A DNA stretch of 64,000 nucleotides from Arthrobacter woluwensis (GCF_030816155.1 NZ_JAUSXR010000001.1:1860001-1924000); one strand, 5' to 3'; positions 7,868-18,600 are shown, numbered from the stretch's first letter. Made by a program: numbers and translations. The notes: generated by a model not told the origin, from the sequence alone.

Positions 7868-8491
7868 TCAGTGTCCCCGTGAAGGAACGGATGGCAGCAC
7901 GCCAGGGTTCCCCGGTACGGAAGATGCCGCATCGCGTTCGTACAGGCCGTACTTGGCAATGTACTGCACAACACCGTCCGGCACGAGGTACCACACCGGA
8001 TTTCCGTCGGCCACGCGGGCGCGGCAGTCGGTGGAGGAGATCGCCATGGCCGGCACCTCCAGCAGGCTGACGTCCTCGCGTCCCAGAGCGTCGAGCTCGT
8101 GCCCGGGCCGGGTCACGCCGACGAAATGGGCGAGCTTCCAGAGCTCCTCGGAGTCCTTCCAGGAGACGATCTGCGCCATGGCGTCCGCGCCCGTGATGAA
8201 GAACAGATCGGATTCCGGCCGCAGGCGGTGAAGATCCCGGAGCGTGTCGATCGTGTAGGTCGGACCCGCACGGTCGATATCGACACGGCTGACGGTGAAG
8301 CGCGGATTCGACGCCGTGGCGATCACCGTCATGAGGTACCGGTGTTCGGCCGGGCTGACCTTCTTCTTGGCCTTCTGCCAGGGTTCTCCGGTGGGGACGA
8401 AGACCACTTCGTCCAAATGGAACTTGGCGGCCACCTCACTGGCGGCCACCAAGTGCCCATGGTGGATCGGATCAAAGGTGCCGCCCATCAC
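7868..8491 (-). CDS. nadD: Nicotinate-nucleotide adenylyltransferase NadD
   Basis: Transfers AMP from ATP to nicotinate mononucleotide to give deamido-NAD. The nucleotidyltransferase signature [16 protein letters not shown], the stretches [21 protein letters not shown] and [15 protein letters not shown], and the second motif [14 protein letters not shown] are all present. The start is uncertain. Beginning at this GTG (GTG-ATG-GGC) removes the basic RRHRLGV stretch that normally forms the start of the first strand, and no Shine-Dalgarno element precedes it. The open frame continues upstream through RRHRLG to an ATT codon at 8533. That codon has AGGG 8 nt before it and follows the stop of the 80-aa gene by one base, so an AUU start is possible. 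Confidence 0.92.
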   Translation of the reverse strand: MMGGTFDPIHHGHLVAASEVAAKFHLDEVVFVPTGEPWQKAKKKVSPAEHRYLMTVIATASNPRFTVSRVDIDRAGPTYTIDTLRDLHRLRPESDLFFITGADAMAQIVSWKDSEELWKLAHFVGVTRPGHELDALGREDVSLLEVPAMAISSTDCRARVADGNPVWYLVPDGVVQYIAKYGLYERDAASSVPGNPGVLPSVPSRGH

Positions 8492-8534
8492 CCCGAGACG
8501 GTGACGGCGCGGCTCCTGGGTGCCGCTGGGAATG

Positions 8535-8777
8535 TCAGTGTCCCTGGTGGCTGTGATCGTGCTTGTTGGGGTGCTGGCGGTGCGGGTCAGCGTGCTCCTC
8601 GACGGCGTCGTGACGGTTGCCCAGGTTGCTGTAGGACACCGTGATGAACAGCAGCGTCAGCAGGATCGCCATCATGACGCCACCCACCACGAACGGCGGG
8701 GCGATCAGCGGAGCGAGCTCTTCGTGGCCGCCCTCGGCGGATGCCTGGATTACAGTGGTGGCCAGTTGAGCCAGCAT
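8535..8777 (-). CDS. Small membrane protein with histidine-rich tail
   Basis: 80 residues: a short N-terminal helix, one strong membrane segment at about 26-50 ([18 protein letters not shown]), then a polar tail with seven histidines in the last 18 residues (ending KHDHSHQGH). The tail could bind metal, but this is inference. The gene lies between proA and nadD on the same strand, and its stop lies next to the likely translation start of nadD, so coupling is probable. No family recognised. Confidence 0.6.
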   Translation of the reverse strand: MLAQLATTVIQASAEGGHEELAPLIAPPFVVGGVMMAILLTLLFITVSYSNLGNRHDAVEEHADPHRQHPNKHDHSHQGH

Positions 8778-8865
8778 GGTGTTCCCTTCACAGTGCTTCT
8801 TCCCGGATCACTCCGGGGGCGACCAGCGACGCTGCCGCCGTGACGTTGTTCAATCCTACCCGCAC

Positions 8866-10170
8866 TCAGGCGCGGGTCTGCCCTTCGCCCTGGACGATCC
8901 ACTTGGTGGTCGTCAGCTCCCCCAGGCCCATGGGTCCGCGGGCGTGGAGCTTCTGGGTGGAGATGCCCACCTCGGCGCCCAACCCGAACTCGCCACCGTC
9001 CGTGAAGCGGGTGGAGGCGTTCACGATCACCGCGGCGGAATCGATCTCCGCGATGAACTTCTCCGCATTGCGCAGATCGTTGGTCAGGATCGCTTCGGTG
9101 TGCCCCGTGCTCCAGGTGCGGATGTGCTCCAGCGCCTCGTCCAGGGTGTCCACCATCGCGACCGCGAGGTCGAGGTCCATGTACTCCGTGCCCCAGTCCT
9201 CGTCGGCGGCGGCGGAGACGTCCTCACCCGGGGGCAGCAGCGCCGCCACCCGGCCGTCGACGTGGAGCCGCACACCGGCATCGCGCAGGGCACGCGCCAC
9301 CGCGGGCAGCACCGTCGAATGCGAGTGCACCAGGAGGGTCTCCACGGTGTTGCAGACGCTCGGACGCTGGGTCTTGGCGTTGAGGAGGATCTCGACGGCC
9401 ATGTCCTCGGAGGCCGACTCGTCGATGAAGATGTGCACGTTGCCCTCGCCCGTCTCGATGACGGGGACGGCGGAGTTCTGCACCACGGTCTGGATGAGCT
9501 CACGTCCGCCGCGCGGGATCAGCACGTCCACACGTCCACGCGCCCGCATGAGCACGTTCGCGCCCTCCCGGCCGTAGGCGTCGATGGTCTGGATCGCGTC
9601 CGCGGGCAGGCCGACGGAATCCAGTGCGTCCCGCAGGACCTCCACGAGCGCCTCATTGGTGCTCGCGGCGGCGGAACCGCCTCGGAGGATCACGGCGTTG
9701 CCGGACTTGAGCGCGAGTCCGGCGATGTCCACGGTCACGTTGGGGCGGGCTTCGTAAATCGCCGCCACCACGCCCATGGGCACGTTGACCTGGCGCAGGC
9801 GCAGGCCGTTGGGCAGCGTCTGGCCGCGGACCACCGTGCCGACGGGATCCGGCTGGGAGGCGAGGTTCTCCAGAGCGTCCGCGAGGCCCTGGATGCGCGC
9901 AGGGGTGAGGCTCAGGCGGTCCAGCATGGCCTTGGAGGTGCCGTTGCCACGGCCGCGCTCGACGTCCTGCGCGTTCGCGGCGAGGATGCGTGGCTCATGT
10001 TCCAGGAGCGCCGCGGCGATGGCCCGCAGCGCTTCATCCTTCCGCGCCCGGGTGGCACGGGCGATCCGGCGGGACGCGGTGCGCGCCCGGTCGGCGATCG
10101 CGTGGACCGCGGCCTCGACGTCGTGCAGCTGCGCGTCGTCGAGGCCGGTGGAAAGAGCGGTGTCAGTCAT
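8866..10170 (-). CDS. proA: Gamma-glutamyl phosphate reductase ProA
   Basis: 434 residues, the full family length. It reduces gamma-glutamyl phosphate with NADPH to glutamate semialdehyde, the second step of proline synthesis. This is an aldehyde-dehydrogenase fold: the cofactor part contains PMGVVAAIYEARPNVTVD and LRGGSAAASTNEAL, and the catalytic cysteine is Cys273 in QRPSVCNTVETLL. The C-terminal signature GEFGLGAEVGISTQKLHARG is present. It follows proB by 26 bp on the same strand, so the two enzymes, which act as a complex on an unstable intermediate, are co-expressed. Confidence 0.97.
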   Translation of the reverse strand: MTDTALSTGLDDAQLHDVEAAVHAIADRARTASRRIARATRARKDEALRAIAAALLEHEPRILAANAQDVERGRGNGTSKAMLDRLSLTPARIQGLADALENLASQPDPVGTVVRGQTLPNGLRLRQVNVPMGVVAAIYEARPNVTVDIAGLALKSGNAVILRGGSAAASTNEALVEVLRDALDSVGLPADAIQTIDAYGREGANVLMRARGRVDVLIPRGGRELIQTVVQNSAVPVIETGEGNVHIFIDESASEDMAVEILLNAKTQRPSVCNTVETLLVHSHSTVLPAVARALRDAGVRLHVDGRVAALLPPGEDVSAAADEDWGTEYMDLDLAVAMVDTLDEALEHIRTWSTGHTEAILTNDLRNAEKFIAEIDSAAVIVNASTRFTDGGEFGLGAEVGISTQKLHARGPMGLGELTTTKWIVQGEGQTRA

Positions 10171-10196
10171 GCCACAAGTTTAGGCCAGTGTCCGCC

Positions 10197-11330
10197 TCAA
10201 AGGACGACCAGGTCGTCAACATGGACCACTTCGCGTTCATATTCGTGGCCCAGCTCGCGCGCCAGCTCCTTGGTGGACCGTCCGAGCATCCGCGGGAGCT
10301 CCTCCACGGAGTAGTTCACCAGCCCGCGGGCCACCACGGTCCCGGCGGGATCCAGCAGGTCCACCGGGTCGCCGGCCTCGAACTGACCGCGCACGGCGGT
10401 GATACCCGCCGGCAGGAGCGAGCGGTTGTTCCGCGTCACGGCCCGCACGGCGCCGTCGTCGAGCAGGATCTCACCGCGCGCCGTGGCCAGATGTGCCAGC
10501 CAGAGCAGACGGATGGGCTTGCGGTCCCCCTGCACGGCGAACCACGTGCCCACATCTTCACCGCGCAGTGCGGCCTGGGCGTTGGCGGTCGACGTCACGA
10601 GCGCGGGGATTCCGGACCCGGCCGCGATGCTCGCGGCCTGCACCTTGGTGGCCATGCCACCGGTGCCGACACCCGCCTTGCCCGCACTCCCGACCACGAC
10701 GCCGGCCAGGTCCTCCGGGCCGCGGACCTCGGCGATGCGGCGCGCGCCGTCCTTCGGCGGACCGTCGTAGACAGAGTCCACGTCGGAAAGGAGCAGCAGA
10801 GCATCGGCCCGCACGAGGTGCGCCACGAGCGCGGCGAGCCGGTCGTTGTCGCCGAAGCGGATCTCGTGGGTGGCCACGGTGTCGTTCTCGTTGACGATCG
10901 GCACCACGCCGAGATTCAGCAGCCGGTCCAGCGCCCGGAAGGCGTTGGCGTGCTGCGTGCGGCGCACTAGGTCCTCCGCGGTCAGCAGCACCTGGCTGAC
11001 GGTGATCCCGTGCACGGAGAACGCCTGGGTGTAGCGCGACATGAGCCGGCCCTGGCCCACGCTCGCCGCGGCCTGCTGGGTGGCGAGATCGCGGGGACGG
11101 CGCGCCAGACCCAGCGGAGCCAGACCCGCGGCGATGGCGCCCGAGGACACGAGGATGACCTCGGTGCCCACGTTGCGCCGCTCGGCGAGAGCCTCCACGA
11201 GCGCGAGCACCGATTCCTCGGAGATCCCGCCCTGAATGCTGGTCAGCGAGGAGGAGCCCACCTTGACCACCACGCGCTTGGCGTCACGCAGGACGGCGCG
11301 GCCCTCCTGCGTGAGCGACGCGAGGCTCAT
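10197..11330 (-). CDS. proB: Glutamate 5-kinase ProB with C-terminal PUA domain
   Basis: 377 residues. It phosphorylates the gamma-carboxyl of glutamate to start proline synthesis and is normally feedback-inhibited by proline. The amino-acid-kinase domain covers about 1-270 ([59 protein letters not shown]). The PUA domain covers about 285-370 ([25 protein letters not shown] in pieces). Its ATG overlaps the obg stop as ATGA, indicating translational coupling with obg; proA follows. Confidence 0.97.
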   Translation of the reverse strand: MSLASLTQEGRAVLRDAKRVVVKVGSSSLTSIQGGISEESVLALVEALAERRNVGTEVILVSSGAIAAGLAPLGLARRPRDLATQQAAASVGQGRLMSRYTQAFSVHGITVSQVLLTAEDLVRRTQHANAFRALDRLLNLGVVPIVNENDTVATHEIRFGDNDRLAALVAHLVRADALLLLSDVDSVYDGPPKDGARRIAEVRGPEDLAGVVVGSAGKAGVGTGGMATKVQAASIAAGSGIPALVTSTANAQAALRGEDVGTWFAVQGDRKPIRLLWLAHLATARGEILLDDGAVRAVTRNNRSLLPAGITAVRGQFEAGDPVDLLDPAGTVVARGLVNYSVEELPRMLGRSTKELARELGHEYEREVVHVDDLVVL

Positions 11331-12937
11331 GCCTCGTCCTCGTCACCCAGGCCTTCGGCGGAGAGGATGTCACGTTCGACGGCGGCGGCCTTGTCCTGAC
11401 GACGGCCGTGCGTGGACTCGGTCCAGATGCCGGCCTTGCGTTCCGCTTCCAGCTCGGCACGTGCGGCGGCCTTGGCGTCGCGGCGTTCCTGCTGTTCCTC
11501 GCGCTTCTGGGCACGGGTCGGGCGCGAGCTGGTCTCGGCGTCCGCAATGCGGATGTCCGTGCCACGCGGCGACGCGAGCAGCTCGGCTCCCGCGGCCATG
11601 GTCGGCTCCCAGTCGAACACGACGCCGTTGTCGTCGCCGATCACGACCGTGTCACCCGGCTTGGCGCCCATCTTGAAGAGTTCCGTCTCCACGCCGAGCT
11701 TCGCCAGACGATCCGCGAGGTAGCCGATGGCCTCCTCGTTCTCGAAGTCGGTCTGCTTGACCCAGCGCTCGGGCTTCTCGCCACGGACGCGGAACAGCGG
11801 CTCCAGATTGCGTTCCTCACGGCGGATGACGAAGCCGGTCTCATTGACGGCGCGGGGCCGCAGGACGGTCGGAGCGACCACCGGCGGGGCGACCGCGAGG
11901 CGATTGCGCGCCTCCTGGACCAGCTCGGCCATTGCGAAGCCGAGGGCCCGGAGGCCTTCGTGGCTCGTGGCGGACACTTCGAAGACGCGGTAACCGCGGG
12001 CCTCCAGATCGGGGCGCACGAACTCGGCCATGTCCTTGCCGTCGGGCAGGTCGACCTTGTTCAGCGCGACGATGCGGGGACGCTCGTTGAGCGGGATGAC
12101 CTCGCCGTCACCGTAGGCCATGTCCACGGCGTAGCGCTCGAGTTCACGTTCGATGATGTCCAGATCGCTCAGGGGGTCACGGTCCGACTCGAGGGAGCCA
12201 CAGTCCAGCACGTGCACGATCGCCGCGCAGCGCTCCACGTGGCGGAGGAAGTTGTGGCCCAGGCCCTTGCCTTCGCTCGCGCCTTCGATCAGTCCGGGCA
12301 CGTCGGCGATGGTGAACCGGACATCGCCGGCCTGCACGACGCCGAGGTTCGGGACCAGGGTGGTGAAGGGGTAGTCGGCGATCTTCGGGCGCGCCGCGGA
12401 CATGGCGGCGATGAGGCTCGACTTGCCGGCGGACGGGAACCCGACCAGCGCGACGTCGGCGATCGACTTCAGCTCCAGGACGATGTCCCGCTGCTCCCCC
12501 TCGATGCCGAGCAGGGCGAAGCCGGGAGCCTTGCGGCGCTGTGAGGCGAGCGAGGAGTTGCCCAGCCCGCCGATGCCACCGGCCGCGGCGATGAACTCGG
12601 TGCCCGGCTCCACGAGGTCGGCCAGGACGGCGCCGTCGCGGTCCTTGACGACCGTGCCCTCGGGCACGGAGAGCACCAGGGTCTCACCGGCCTTGCCGCC
12701 GCGCCAGTCGCCCATGCCGGGTCCGCCGTTGCCGGCATGACGGTGCGGCGAGTGGTGGTACTCAAGGAGGGTGGTGACCTGCGGATCGACGCGGAGCACC
12801 ACGTCTCCGCCGTTGCCGCCGTTGCCGCCGTCGGGACCACCCAGTGGCTTGAACTTCTCCCGATGGACGGAGACACAACCGTGTCCCCCATTGCCGCCGG
12901 AGACGTGCAGGACCACACGGTCCACAAAGCTCGCCAC
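11327..12937 (-). CDS. obg: GTPase Obg (CgtA), late 50S assembly
   Basis: 536 residues with three domains. The glycine-rich Obg fold spans about 1-158 ([46 protein letters not shown], in pieces). The G domain starts near 160 ([10 protein letters not shown] as G1, DYPFTTLVP as G2, DVPGLIEG as G3, NKVDLPD as G4). A C-terminal OCT domain covers about 355-435 ([12 protein letters not shown]), and beyond it lies a basic/acidic extension typical of actinobacterial members. The GTG at 12937 follows AAAGGAGAACCA; the frame is open further upstream, but the fold begins here. First gene of the obg-proB-proA series, behind the rpmA terminator. Confidence 0.97.
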   Translation of the reverse strand: MASFVDRVVLHVSGGNGGHGCVSVHREKFKPLGGPDGGNGGNGGDVVLRVDPQVTTLLEYHHSPHRHAGNGGPGMGDWRGGKAGETLVLSVPEGTVVKDRDGAVLADLVEPGTEFIAAAGGIGGLGNSSLASQRRKAPGFALLGIEGEQRDIVLELKSIADVALVGFPSAGKSSLIAAMSAARPKIADYPFTTLVPNLGVVQAGDVRFTIADVPGLIEGASEGKGLGHNFLRHVERCAAIVHVLDCGSLESDRDPLSDLDIIERELERYAVDMAYGDGEVIPLNERPRIVALNKVDLPDGKDMAEFVRPDLEARGYRVFEVSATSHEGLRALGFAMAELVQEARNRLAVAPPVVAPTVLRPRAVNETGFVIRREERNLEPLFRVRGEKPERWVKQTDFENEEAIGYLADRLAKLGVETELFKMGAKPGDTVVIGDDNGVVFDWEPTMAAGAELLASPRGTDIRIADAETSSRPTRAQKREEQQERRDAKAAARAELEAERKAGIWTESTHGRRQDKAAAVERDILSAEGLGDEDEA

Positions 12938-13035
12938 TGGTTCTCCTTTGTTCTGCTGTCGAAGATCCGCGTCGACGCGCGGCTTCCACAATGATTCTAT
13001 GGTCCCGGCCAGAGCCTGGTCGGGATGTTAAACGC

Positions 13036-13066
13036 CGATGGGGCGGGCCTCAGGCCCGCCCCATCG
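13036..13066 (-). terminator. Rho-independent-type terminator after rpmA
   Basis: A perfect 14-bp stem (13036-13049 with 13053-13066) with a 3-nt loop, 16 bp beyond the rpmA stop. On the minus strand it is followed by GCGTTTAAC. It should separate rplU-rpmA from obg, though read-through into obg is possible. Confidence 0.8.
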
Positions 13067-13081
13067 AAAGTGTGCGACTGA

Positions 13082-13342
13082 TCACTCAGCAGCTGCGGCC
13101 ACCACGTTGACAACGCGGCGTCCACGGCGGGTGCCGAACTCGACAGCACCGGGCGTCAGGGCGAACAGGGTGTCGTCCTTGCCACGGCCAACACCGTTGC
13201 CGGGGTGGAAGTGGGTGCCACGCTGGCGGACCAGGATCTCACCAGCGGAGACGACCTGACCACCGAAGCGCTTCACACCGAGGTACTGAGCGTTCGAATC
13301 GCGACCGTTGCGAGTGGAACTCGCGCCCTTCTTATGTGCCAT
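13082..13342 (-). CDS. rpmA: 50S ribosomal protein L27
   Basis: 86 residues beginning [19 protein letters not shown], the classic L27 N-terminus that reaches toward the peptidyl-transferase centre. It is followed by [26 protein letters not shown] and [12 protein letters not shown]. There is no N-terminal extension needing cleavage, unlike Firmicutes L27. It follows rplU by 44 bp, the universal order. Confidence 0.98.
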   Translation of the reverse strand: MAHKKGASSTRNGRDSNAQYLGVKRFGGQVVSAGEILVRQRGTHFHPGNGVGRGKDDTLFALTPGAVEFGTRRGRRVVNVVAAAAE

Positions 13343-13386
13343 GCCTTATGCCTGCCTTCTAGGTAGAAGTAATCCCGTGAAGGGTC

Positions 13387-13695
13387 TTACTTGATGCCGG
13401 TGATCTTGACGCGGGTCAGTTCCTGACGGTGACCCTGACGCTTCTTGTAACCGGTCTTGTTCTTGTACTTCTGGATGACGATCTTCTTGCCGCGCAGGTC
13501 TTCCAGGATCTCGGCAGTGACCTTGACCTTGGCCAGATCGGCAGCCTTCGTGGTGAGCTTGTCACCATCCACCAGCAGGAGGGCAGGCAGCTCGATGGTG
13601 CCACCCACTTCACCGGCGACGCGGTTCAGGGTTACGAAGTCTCCAACCGAGACCTTTTCTTGACGGCCGCCGGCGCGGACAATCGCGTACACCAC
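13387..13695 (-). CDS. rplU: 50S ribosomal protein L21
   Basis: 102 residues starting [15 protein letters not shown], with the L21 stretches [35 protein letters not shown] (in pieces) and [10 protein letters not shown]. An in-frame GTG at 13707 exists, but family alignments begin at the GTG used here (GTG-GTG-TAC). It binds 23S rRNA and is the first gene of rplU-rpmA, behind a long leader. Confidence 0.96.
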   Translation of the reverse strand: MVYAIVRAGGRQEKVSVGDFVTLNRVAGEVGGTIELPALLLVDGDKLTTKAADLAKVKVTAEILEDLRGKKIVIQKYKNKTGYKKRQGHRQELTRVKITGIK

Positions 13696-13913
13696 TTGGG
13701 AACTCACTTCTCTCGACGATTCTTACTAAGTTTGCGTGCCGGACCAGAGGAAGATCCTCCAAAGTCCTGGCTGTGCCTCTGCGCCGTCGGACCCTACGAT
13801 AAGGGGCCGATAAAGGAGTCCGGGCGATTCCTCTTCAGGATCTTCCCGCAATACCCATGGGTTGGCGTTAGCACCGAAGGTCTAGCTTACGCTAGTGCTC
13901 ACCCTCGCTGCAA
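13696..13913 (-). promoter_or_regulatory. rplU promoter and structured 5' leader
   Basis: The -35 TTGCAG (13908-13913) and -10 TAAGCT (13884-13889) are 18 bp apart, giving a transcript start near 13877 and a leader of about 180 nt. Inside it, GGAAGATCCT at 13749-13758 is the exact reverse complement of 13837-13846, so a 10-bp helix could close an internal domain of 78 nt. L21 leaders that control their own operon are known from other phyla; that this one is autoregulatory is inference. The tenA stop at 13980 lies just upstream. Confidence 0.5.
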
Positions 13914-13979
13914 ATGAGGCTGGTCCACAGGGCGCTGAGCGTGGTATATCCCACGTGGCGCCTTTCCCGACATTAAAGT

Positions 13980-15527
13980 CTAGCGGATGGCGGACGCACT
14001 CCGCGGACCCCGGCGGCGCGGCGCGTCAAAGAAGTCCACTTCGAAGCCCGAGGACACCGCGAAAGCATCCTGCATGCGGGCCCAGCGCTCCGGATTGGCC
14101 TGCCGTGCGGCCTGAGCCGTCCAGGCGATGGCCTGCCGGGTGGACTCCGCGAAGGCGGGGTCCGAGTAGCTGCGGAGCCAGACCGCGTACGGGTGGCTCT
14201 CCGGCGCACCCGCCTCCTCGAAGGCGCGGAACAGGGTGGCTCCCACCTCGGCGTAGAGCCAGTAGCAGGGCAGCACGGCGGCCACCAGGACGGCGTAGTC
14301 CCCCTCGGCGGCGCGCGCGAGCAGGTGGTCCACGTACTGACGCGTCTCGGGCCCCTGCGTCAGGCTGACCTCACGGCCGACGAGCCACGTGCGGTGCAGT
14401 TCGGCCTCCACCTCGAGGCATTCCCGGGCGCCTTTGGCCCAGAACGCCTGCTCGGCCTCCGACGGCGCCAGGGTGCTCGCCGCGGCCAGGACCCGCGAGT
14501 AGGCGTTCAGGTAGAGGGCGTCCTGGGCCAGGTAGTAGGCGAAGTCCGCTTCGGCCAGAGTCCCCGCTCCCAGCTGCTCGATGAAGGGCAGCGCGTGGAT
14601 CCGCTCCAGGCCCGTGGCGGCGGTGGCCCAGAGATCCTCGGCGTAGGCCGCCTGGCTCCGCGCTCCCGGAAGGACCCCGTGGTGGAAATGGTTGACCGGA
14701 CCGTGTCCGCGGCCCACCTGCAGCTCGGAGGAGGTCCTGATGGCGTCCAGCAGCCAGGACTTCGCCTGCCGCACCGCATGCTCCGGGTCGAGCCCGGCGC
14801 CCAGCAGCGTCGCCACGGCGGAGGAGAGCGAGCACCCGGTCCCGTGCGTGTTCAGCGTCTCCACGCGGGGCCCCTCGAACACCGTCACGTCGGACACCGA
14901 GCGGCCGCTCAGGTCCACCAGAGCGTCCCAGGCCGTCTCGCCGTCGAGGTGACCGCCCTTGACCAGCACGGCGAGCCCGTGGGCCGCGGCAAGCCGCTTG
15001 CCCTGCTCCAGAGCCGTCTCCCAGTCGGAGGCCGGGCTCTCCCCCAGCAGCACGGCCAGTTCGGGGATGTTCGGGGTCACGACGTCGGCCAGGCCGAGCA
15101 GGCGCTCCAACGCGGCCTCCGCCTCGGCGTCCAGGAGCCGGTCCCCGCTGCTGGCCACCATGACCGGGTCCAGGACCACGACCGGCGGGCGGTGCGACTC
15201 CAGCCACGAGCTCACCGTGTCGATCACCGAGGCGTTGCCGAGCATGCCGATCTTCACCGCGTCCACGGTGATGTCGTCACTGATCGACTCCAGCTGCTGC
15301 GCCAGGAACTCCACGGGCGGGACATGCACCCCTCGGACACCCTGCGTGTTCTGTGCCGTCAGCGCGGTGATCACCGCCATGCCGTAACCGCCGTTGGCCG
15401 CGATGCTCTTGAGATCCGCCTGGATGCCTGCTCCCCCGCCCGGATCGGATCCGGCGATGGTGAGCACGCGGGGCCGAGGCGGAGCCTGCGCCGGCAGGAG
15501 CGAGGAGGCGGCGGGCACACGGGTCAT
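13980..15527 (-). CDS. thiD: Fused ThiD-TenA: HMP-phosphate kinase / aminopyrimidine aminohydrolase-like protein
   Basis: 515 residues. The N-terminal part (about 20-275) is ThiD, which phosphorylates hydroxymethylpyrimidine and its phosphate for thiamin synthesis. It shows TIAGSDPGGGAGIQADLK, VDAVKIGMLG, VLDPVMVASSGDRL, VTPNIPELAVL, VLVKGGHL and THGTGCSLSSAVA. The C-terminal part (about 290-515) is TenA-like, with the family cysteine in LPCYWLYAEVG and the helical YYLAQDALYLNAYSRVL stretch. TenA hydrolyses base-degraded thiamin to recover HMP, so the fusion joins salvage with re-phosphorylation. The ATG used follows GGAG at 7 nt. No TPP riboswitch was seen in the 37 bp between the start and the rne terminator. 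Confidence 0.93.
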   Translation of the reverse strand: MTRVPAASSLLPAQAPPRPRVLTIAGSDPGGGAGIQADLKSIAANGGYGMAVITALTAQNTQGVRGVHVPPVEFLAQQLESISDDITVDAVKIGMLGNASVIDTVSSWLESHRPPVVVLDPVMVASSGDRLLDAEAEAALERLLGLADVVTPNIPELAVLLGESPASDWETALEQGKRLAAAHGLAVLVKGGHLDGETAWDALVDLSGRSVSDVTVFEGPRVETLNTHGTGCSLSSAVATLLGAGLDPEHAVRQAKSWLLDAIRTSSELQVGRGHGPVNHFHHGVLPGARSQAAYAEDLWATAATGLERIHALPFIEQLGAGTLAEADFAYYLAQDALYLNAYSRVLAAASTLAPSEAEQAFWAKGARECLEVEAELHRTWLVGREVSLTQGPETRQYVDHLLARAAEGDYAVLVAAVLPCYWLYAEVGATLFRAFEEAGAPESHPYAVWLRSYSDPAFAESTRQAIAWTAQAARQANPERWARMQDAFAVSSGFEVDFFDAPRRRGPRSASAIR

Positions 15528-15564
15528 GGGAGAACTCCAATCGGGGATGTGCCACCAATGTAAT

Positions 15565-15602
15565 ACAGGAGGGGGCGCGGCTTTCGCCACGCCCCCTCCT
15601 GT
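15565..15602 (-). terminator. Strong terminator after rne
   Basis: ACAGGAGGGGGCG (15565-15577) pairs exactly with 15590-15602. After one mismatch, two more G-C pairs close a 6-nt loop. It lies 75 bp beyond the rne stop and before the thiD-tenA start. The downstream minus-strand sequence is only moderately T-rich (TATTACATT). Confidence 0.8.
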
Positions 15603-15676
15603 GAGGTGCTCCATCGGTCACATGCCGTCCGCAGACGGTCCGTGACCGTTCCGGCCGCCGGACGGCGGCCGGTGAC

Positions 15677-18600
15677 TTACAGTTCGGACGCCGGGACCCC
15701 GACGCCGAGCACCAGCGGCTCTTCGCCGCTGGGACCCTTGTCCCGGGACTGCTCGGCCTGCACGGACGCCCTGCGGACGGACCCGCTCTCCTGAGCCGCG
15801 GTCACCTCCACCTGCTGCACGTCCGAGGCGCCGACGGCGCTCTGAGCCCGGCGGGACGCACGAGGACGGCGCGCGGGGCGCTTGGCCTCAGGGGCCTTCT
15901 CCTCGCGAGCCTCGGCGGGAGCCGTCTGCTCGGCGGCCGACTCCTGAACCGGCGCCGCGGCAGCAGTGGGAGCCGACGGTCCACCGATGCTGTCGAAGGC
16001 CGCCGCCAGGGCGTCCAGACTCAGCACAGGCGCCGGCTCCTGAACCGGCTCCTCGACCTGACCCAGGGGCAGCTCGACCACTTCACCGCCGATGGTCAGC
16101 ACGGCCGCCGGGCGATCCGTCTGGTCGTCCTCGGTTCCCTCGTGATCGGGTTCCCCGTCGTGGGAATGCGCGGCGTGGGCCGCGGCAGCGATGTTGGCCA
16201 GGACCGCACGGGTGGCGGCGGCCTTCGCGGCCTTGTCCTCGTCGTCGTGCTCCGGAGCCTGCTGCGGCGCGGGAGTTTCCTCAGTGGCCGCTGCATTGGA
16301 GCGTCCGCGACGGCGCTTGCGCTCCGAACGGCCGCTCGGCTGCTGCGGGGTCTCCGGGCGCACACCGTGCTGGTGCTCGAAGTGGCCGGTCGGACGGCGG
16401 GTGTCCAGAGGTTCGTCATGCGTGATGACGCCGCGGCCGGCACAGTGCTCGCATTGCTCGCCGAAGACCTCGAGGAGGCCGGTGCCCATCCGCTTGCGGG
16501 TCATCTGCACGAGGCCCAGCGAAGTCACCTCGGCCACCTGGTGCTTGGTCCGGTCACGGCCCAGGCACTCGACCAGGCGACGGAGCACCAGATCGCGGTT
16601 GGACTCGAGCACCATGTCGATGAAGTCGATCACGATGATGCCGCCGATGTCCCTCAGGCGGAGCTGGCGCACGACCTCCTCGGCCGCCTCAAGGTTGTTC
16701 TTGGTGACGGTCTCCTCGAGGTTTCCGCCGCTGCCGGTGAACTTGCCGGTGTTGACGTCCACCACGGTCATGGCTTCGGTCCGGTCGATCACGAGGGAGC
16801 CACCCGACGGCAGGAAGACCTTGCGGTCCAGGGCCTTGTGGATCTGCTCGTCGATGCGCCAGGCGGAGAAGATGTCCTTCTCGTCCGTCCACTTCTCCAG
16901 GCGGCCCACCAGGTCCGGTGCCACGTAGGTCACGTAGGCCTCGATGGTGTCCCAGGCTTCCTCACCGGAGACGATCAGCTTCGAGAAGTCCTCATTGAAG
17001 ACATCGCGGACCACCTTGATGGTCAGATCCGGCTCGCCGTACAGCAGTTCCGGAGCCAGGACCTTGGTGGAGCCGGTCTGGGCCTCGATGGACTCCCACA
17101 GGGCACGGAGCCGGTTGATGTCGTTGGTCAGCTCCTCCTCCGAGGCGCCTTCCGCCGCGGTGCGGACGATCACGCCGGCGTTCTCCGGCAGACGGTCCTT
17201 GAGGATCCGCTTGAGACGGTTGCGCTCGACGTCGGGCAGCTTGCGAGAGATGCCGGTCATGGAGCCGCCCGGCACGTACACCAGGTAGCGGCCCGGGAGG
17301 GAGATCTGGCTCGTCAGGCGTGCGCCCTTGTGGCCGATCGGGTCCTTGCTGACCTGGACCAGCACGGAGTCACCGGACTTCAGCGCGTTCTCGATGCGGC
17401 GCGGCTTGCCCTCCAGGGAGACGCTGTCCCAGTTGACCTCACCGGCGTACAGCACGGCGTTGCGGCCGCGCCCGATGTCCACGAAGGCGGCTTCCATGCT
17501 CGGCAGCACGTTCTGGACCTTGCCCAGGTACACGTTGCCGATCAGGGAGTCCTGCTGGGTCTTGGAGACGAAGTGCTCGGCGAGCACACCGTCCTCCAGG
17601 ACGGCGATCTGGATGCGGTCGTCCTTCTGGCGCACCACCATCTGGCGGTCCACGGACTCGCGGCGCGCCAGGAACTCGGCCTCGGTGATGACCTGACGAC
17701 GGCGGCCCGACTCACGGGACTCGCGGCGGCGCTGCTTCTTGGCCTCCAGACGGGTGGAGCCCTTCACACTGGTCACCTTGTTGCTGACGGACTCGGAGGG
17801 CGTGCGCGGCGCGCGGACCCGGGTGACCGTGTTGGGCGGATCATCGTCCAGGCCGCCGGTCAGTTCAAGGTCCTGATCGCCACGGCGGCGACGACGACGG
17901 CGGCGCGAGGTCACGCCGTCGCTCTCCTCCGCGTCGTCCTCGGCAGGCGAAGCCTCCTGAGCGCCTTCGCCGCTGCGGCCGCGCGAACGGCCGCGACGCC
18001 GGCGGCGCGAGCGGCTTCCCGCGCCCTCGGCGGAATCGTCCTCGTCCTCGTCGTCAGCCGCGTCTTCGGCTTCCTCGTCCTCGGGGAAGGCGACGGACAG
18101 GTCCGGGGCGTGGAACAGCACGGAGGTCACGTCAGCGGGGGCCAGGAAGAGGCTCGAGACCGAAGAGGTCTCCTCGGCTGTCTCCTCGGCCGCGGCGTCC
18201 GCGGAATTCTCAGCAGCGGGTTCGGCGGGCTTCTCAGCGGCCGTGTCACCCGCCTTCTCCTCGGGCTTTTCCTCAGGCTTCTCCTCAGCCGCGGCCGGCT
18301 CGGCCGCCACGATCAGCACGGCGTCGGCGGTCTCCGGCGCCTGCACGGACTCGACGGTTTCAGCAACCACCGCCTCCGGAACGACGTTCTCCATCGCCTC
18401 GGCTTCGACCGCCTGCGGGGCCGCCCTGTACTTGCTGGCACGGCGACGGCGCACCGGCGCCGTGGTCTCCTCGGACACCGGAGCGGCGGTCCGACGGTCA
18501 GCGACGTGGTTTGCGGCTCGGTCGGCGCCGGTCGACGCCGCACCCTGAGCGCGGGAGTTCCTGCTCCGGGGATTCTGGGACCGGCCGCCCTCGGTGCGAG

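Noticed and set aside
15528..15564. TPP riboswitch before thiD-tenA
   Set aside because: Only 37 bp separate the start from the rne terminator, and no thi-box motif is present.
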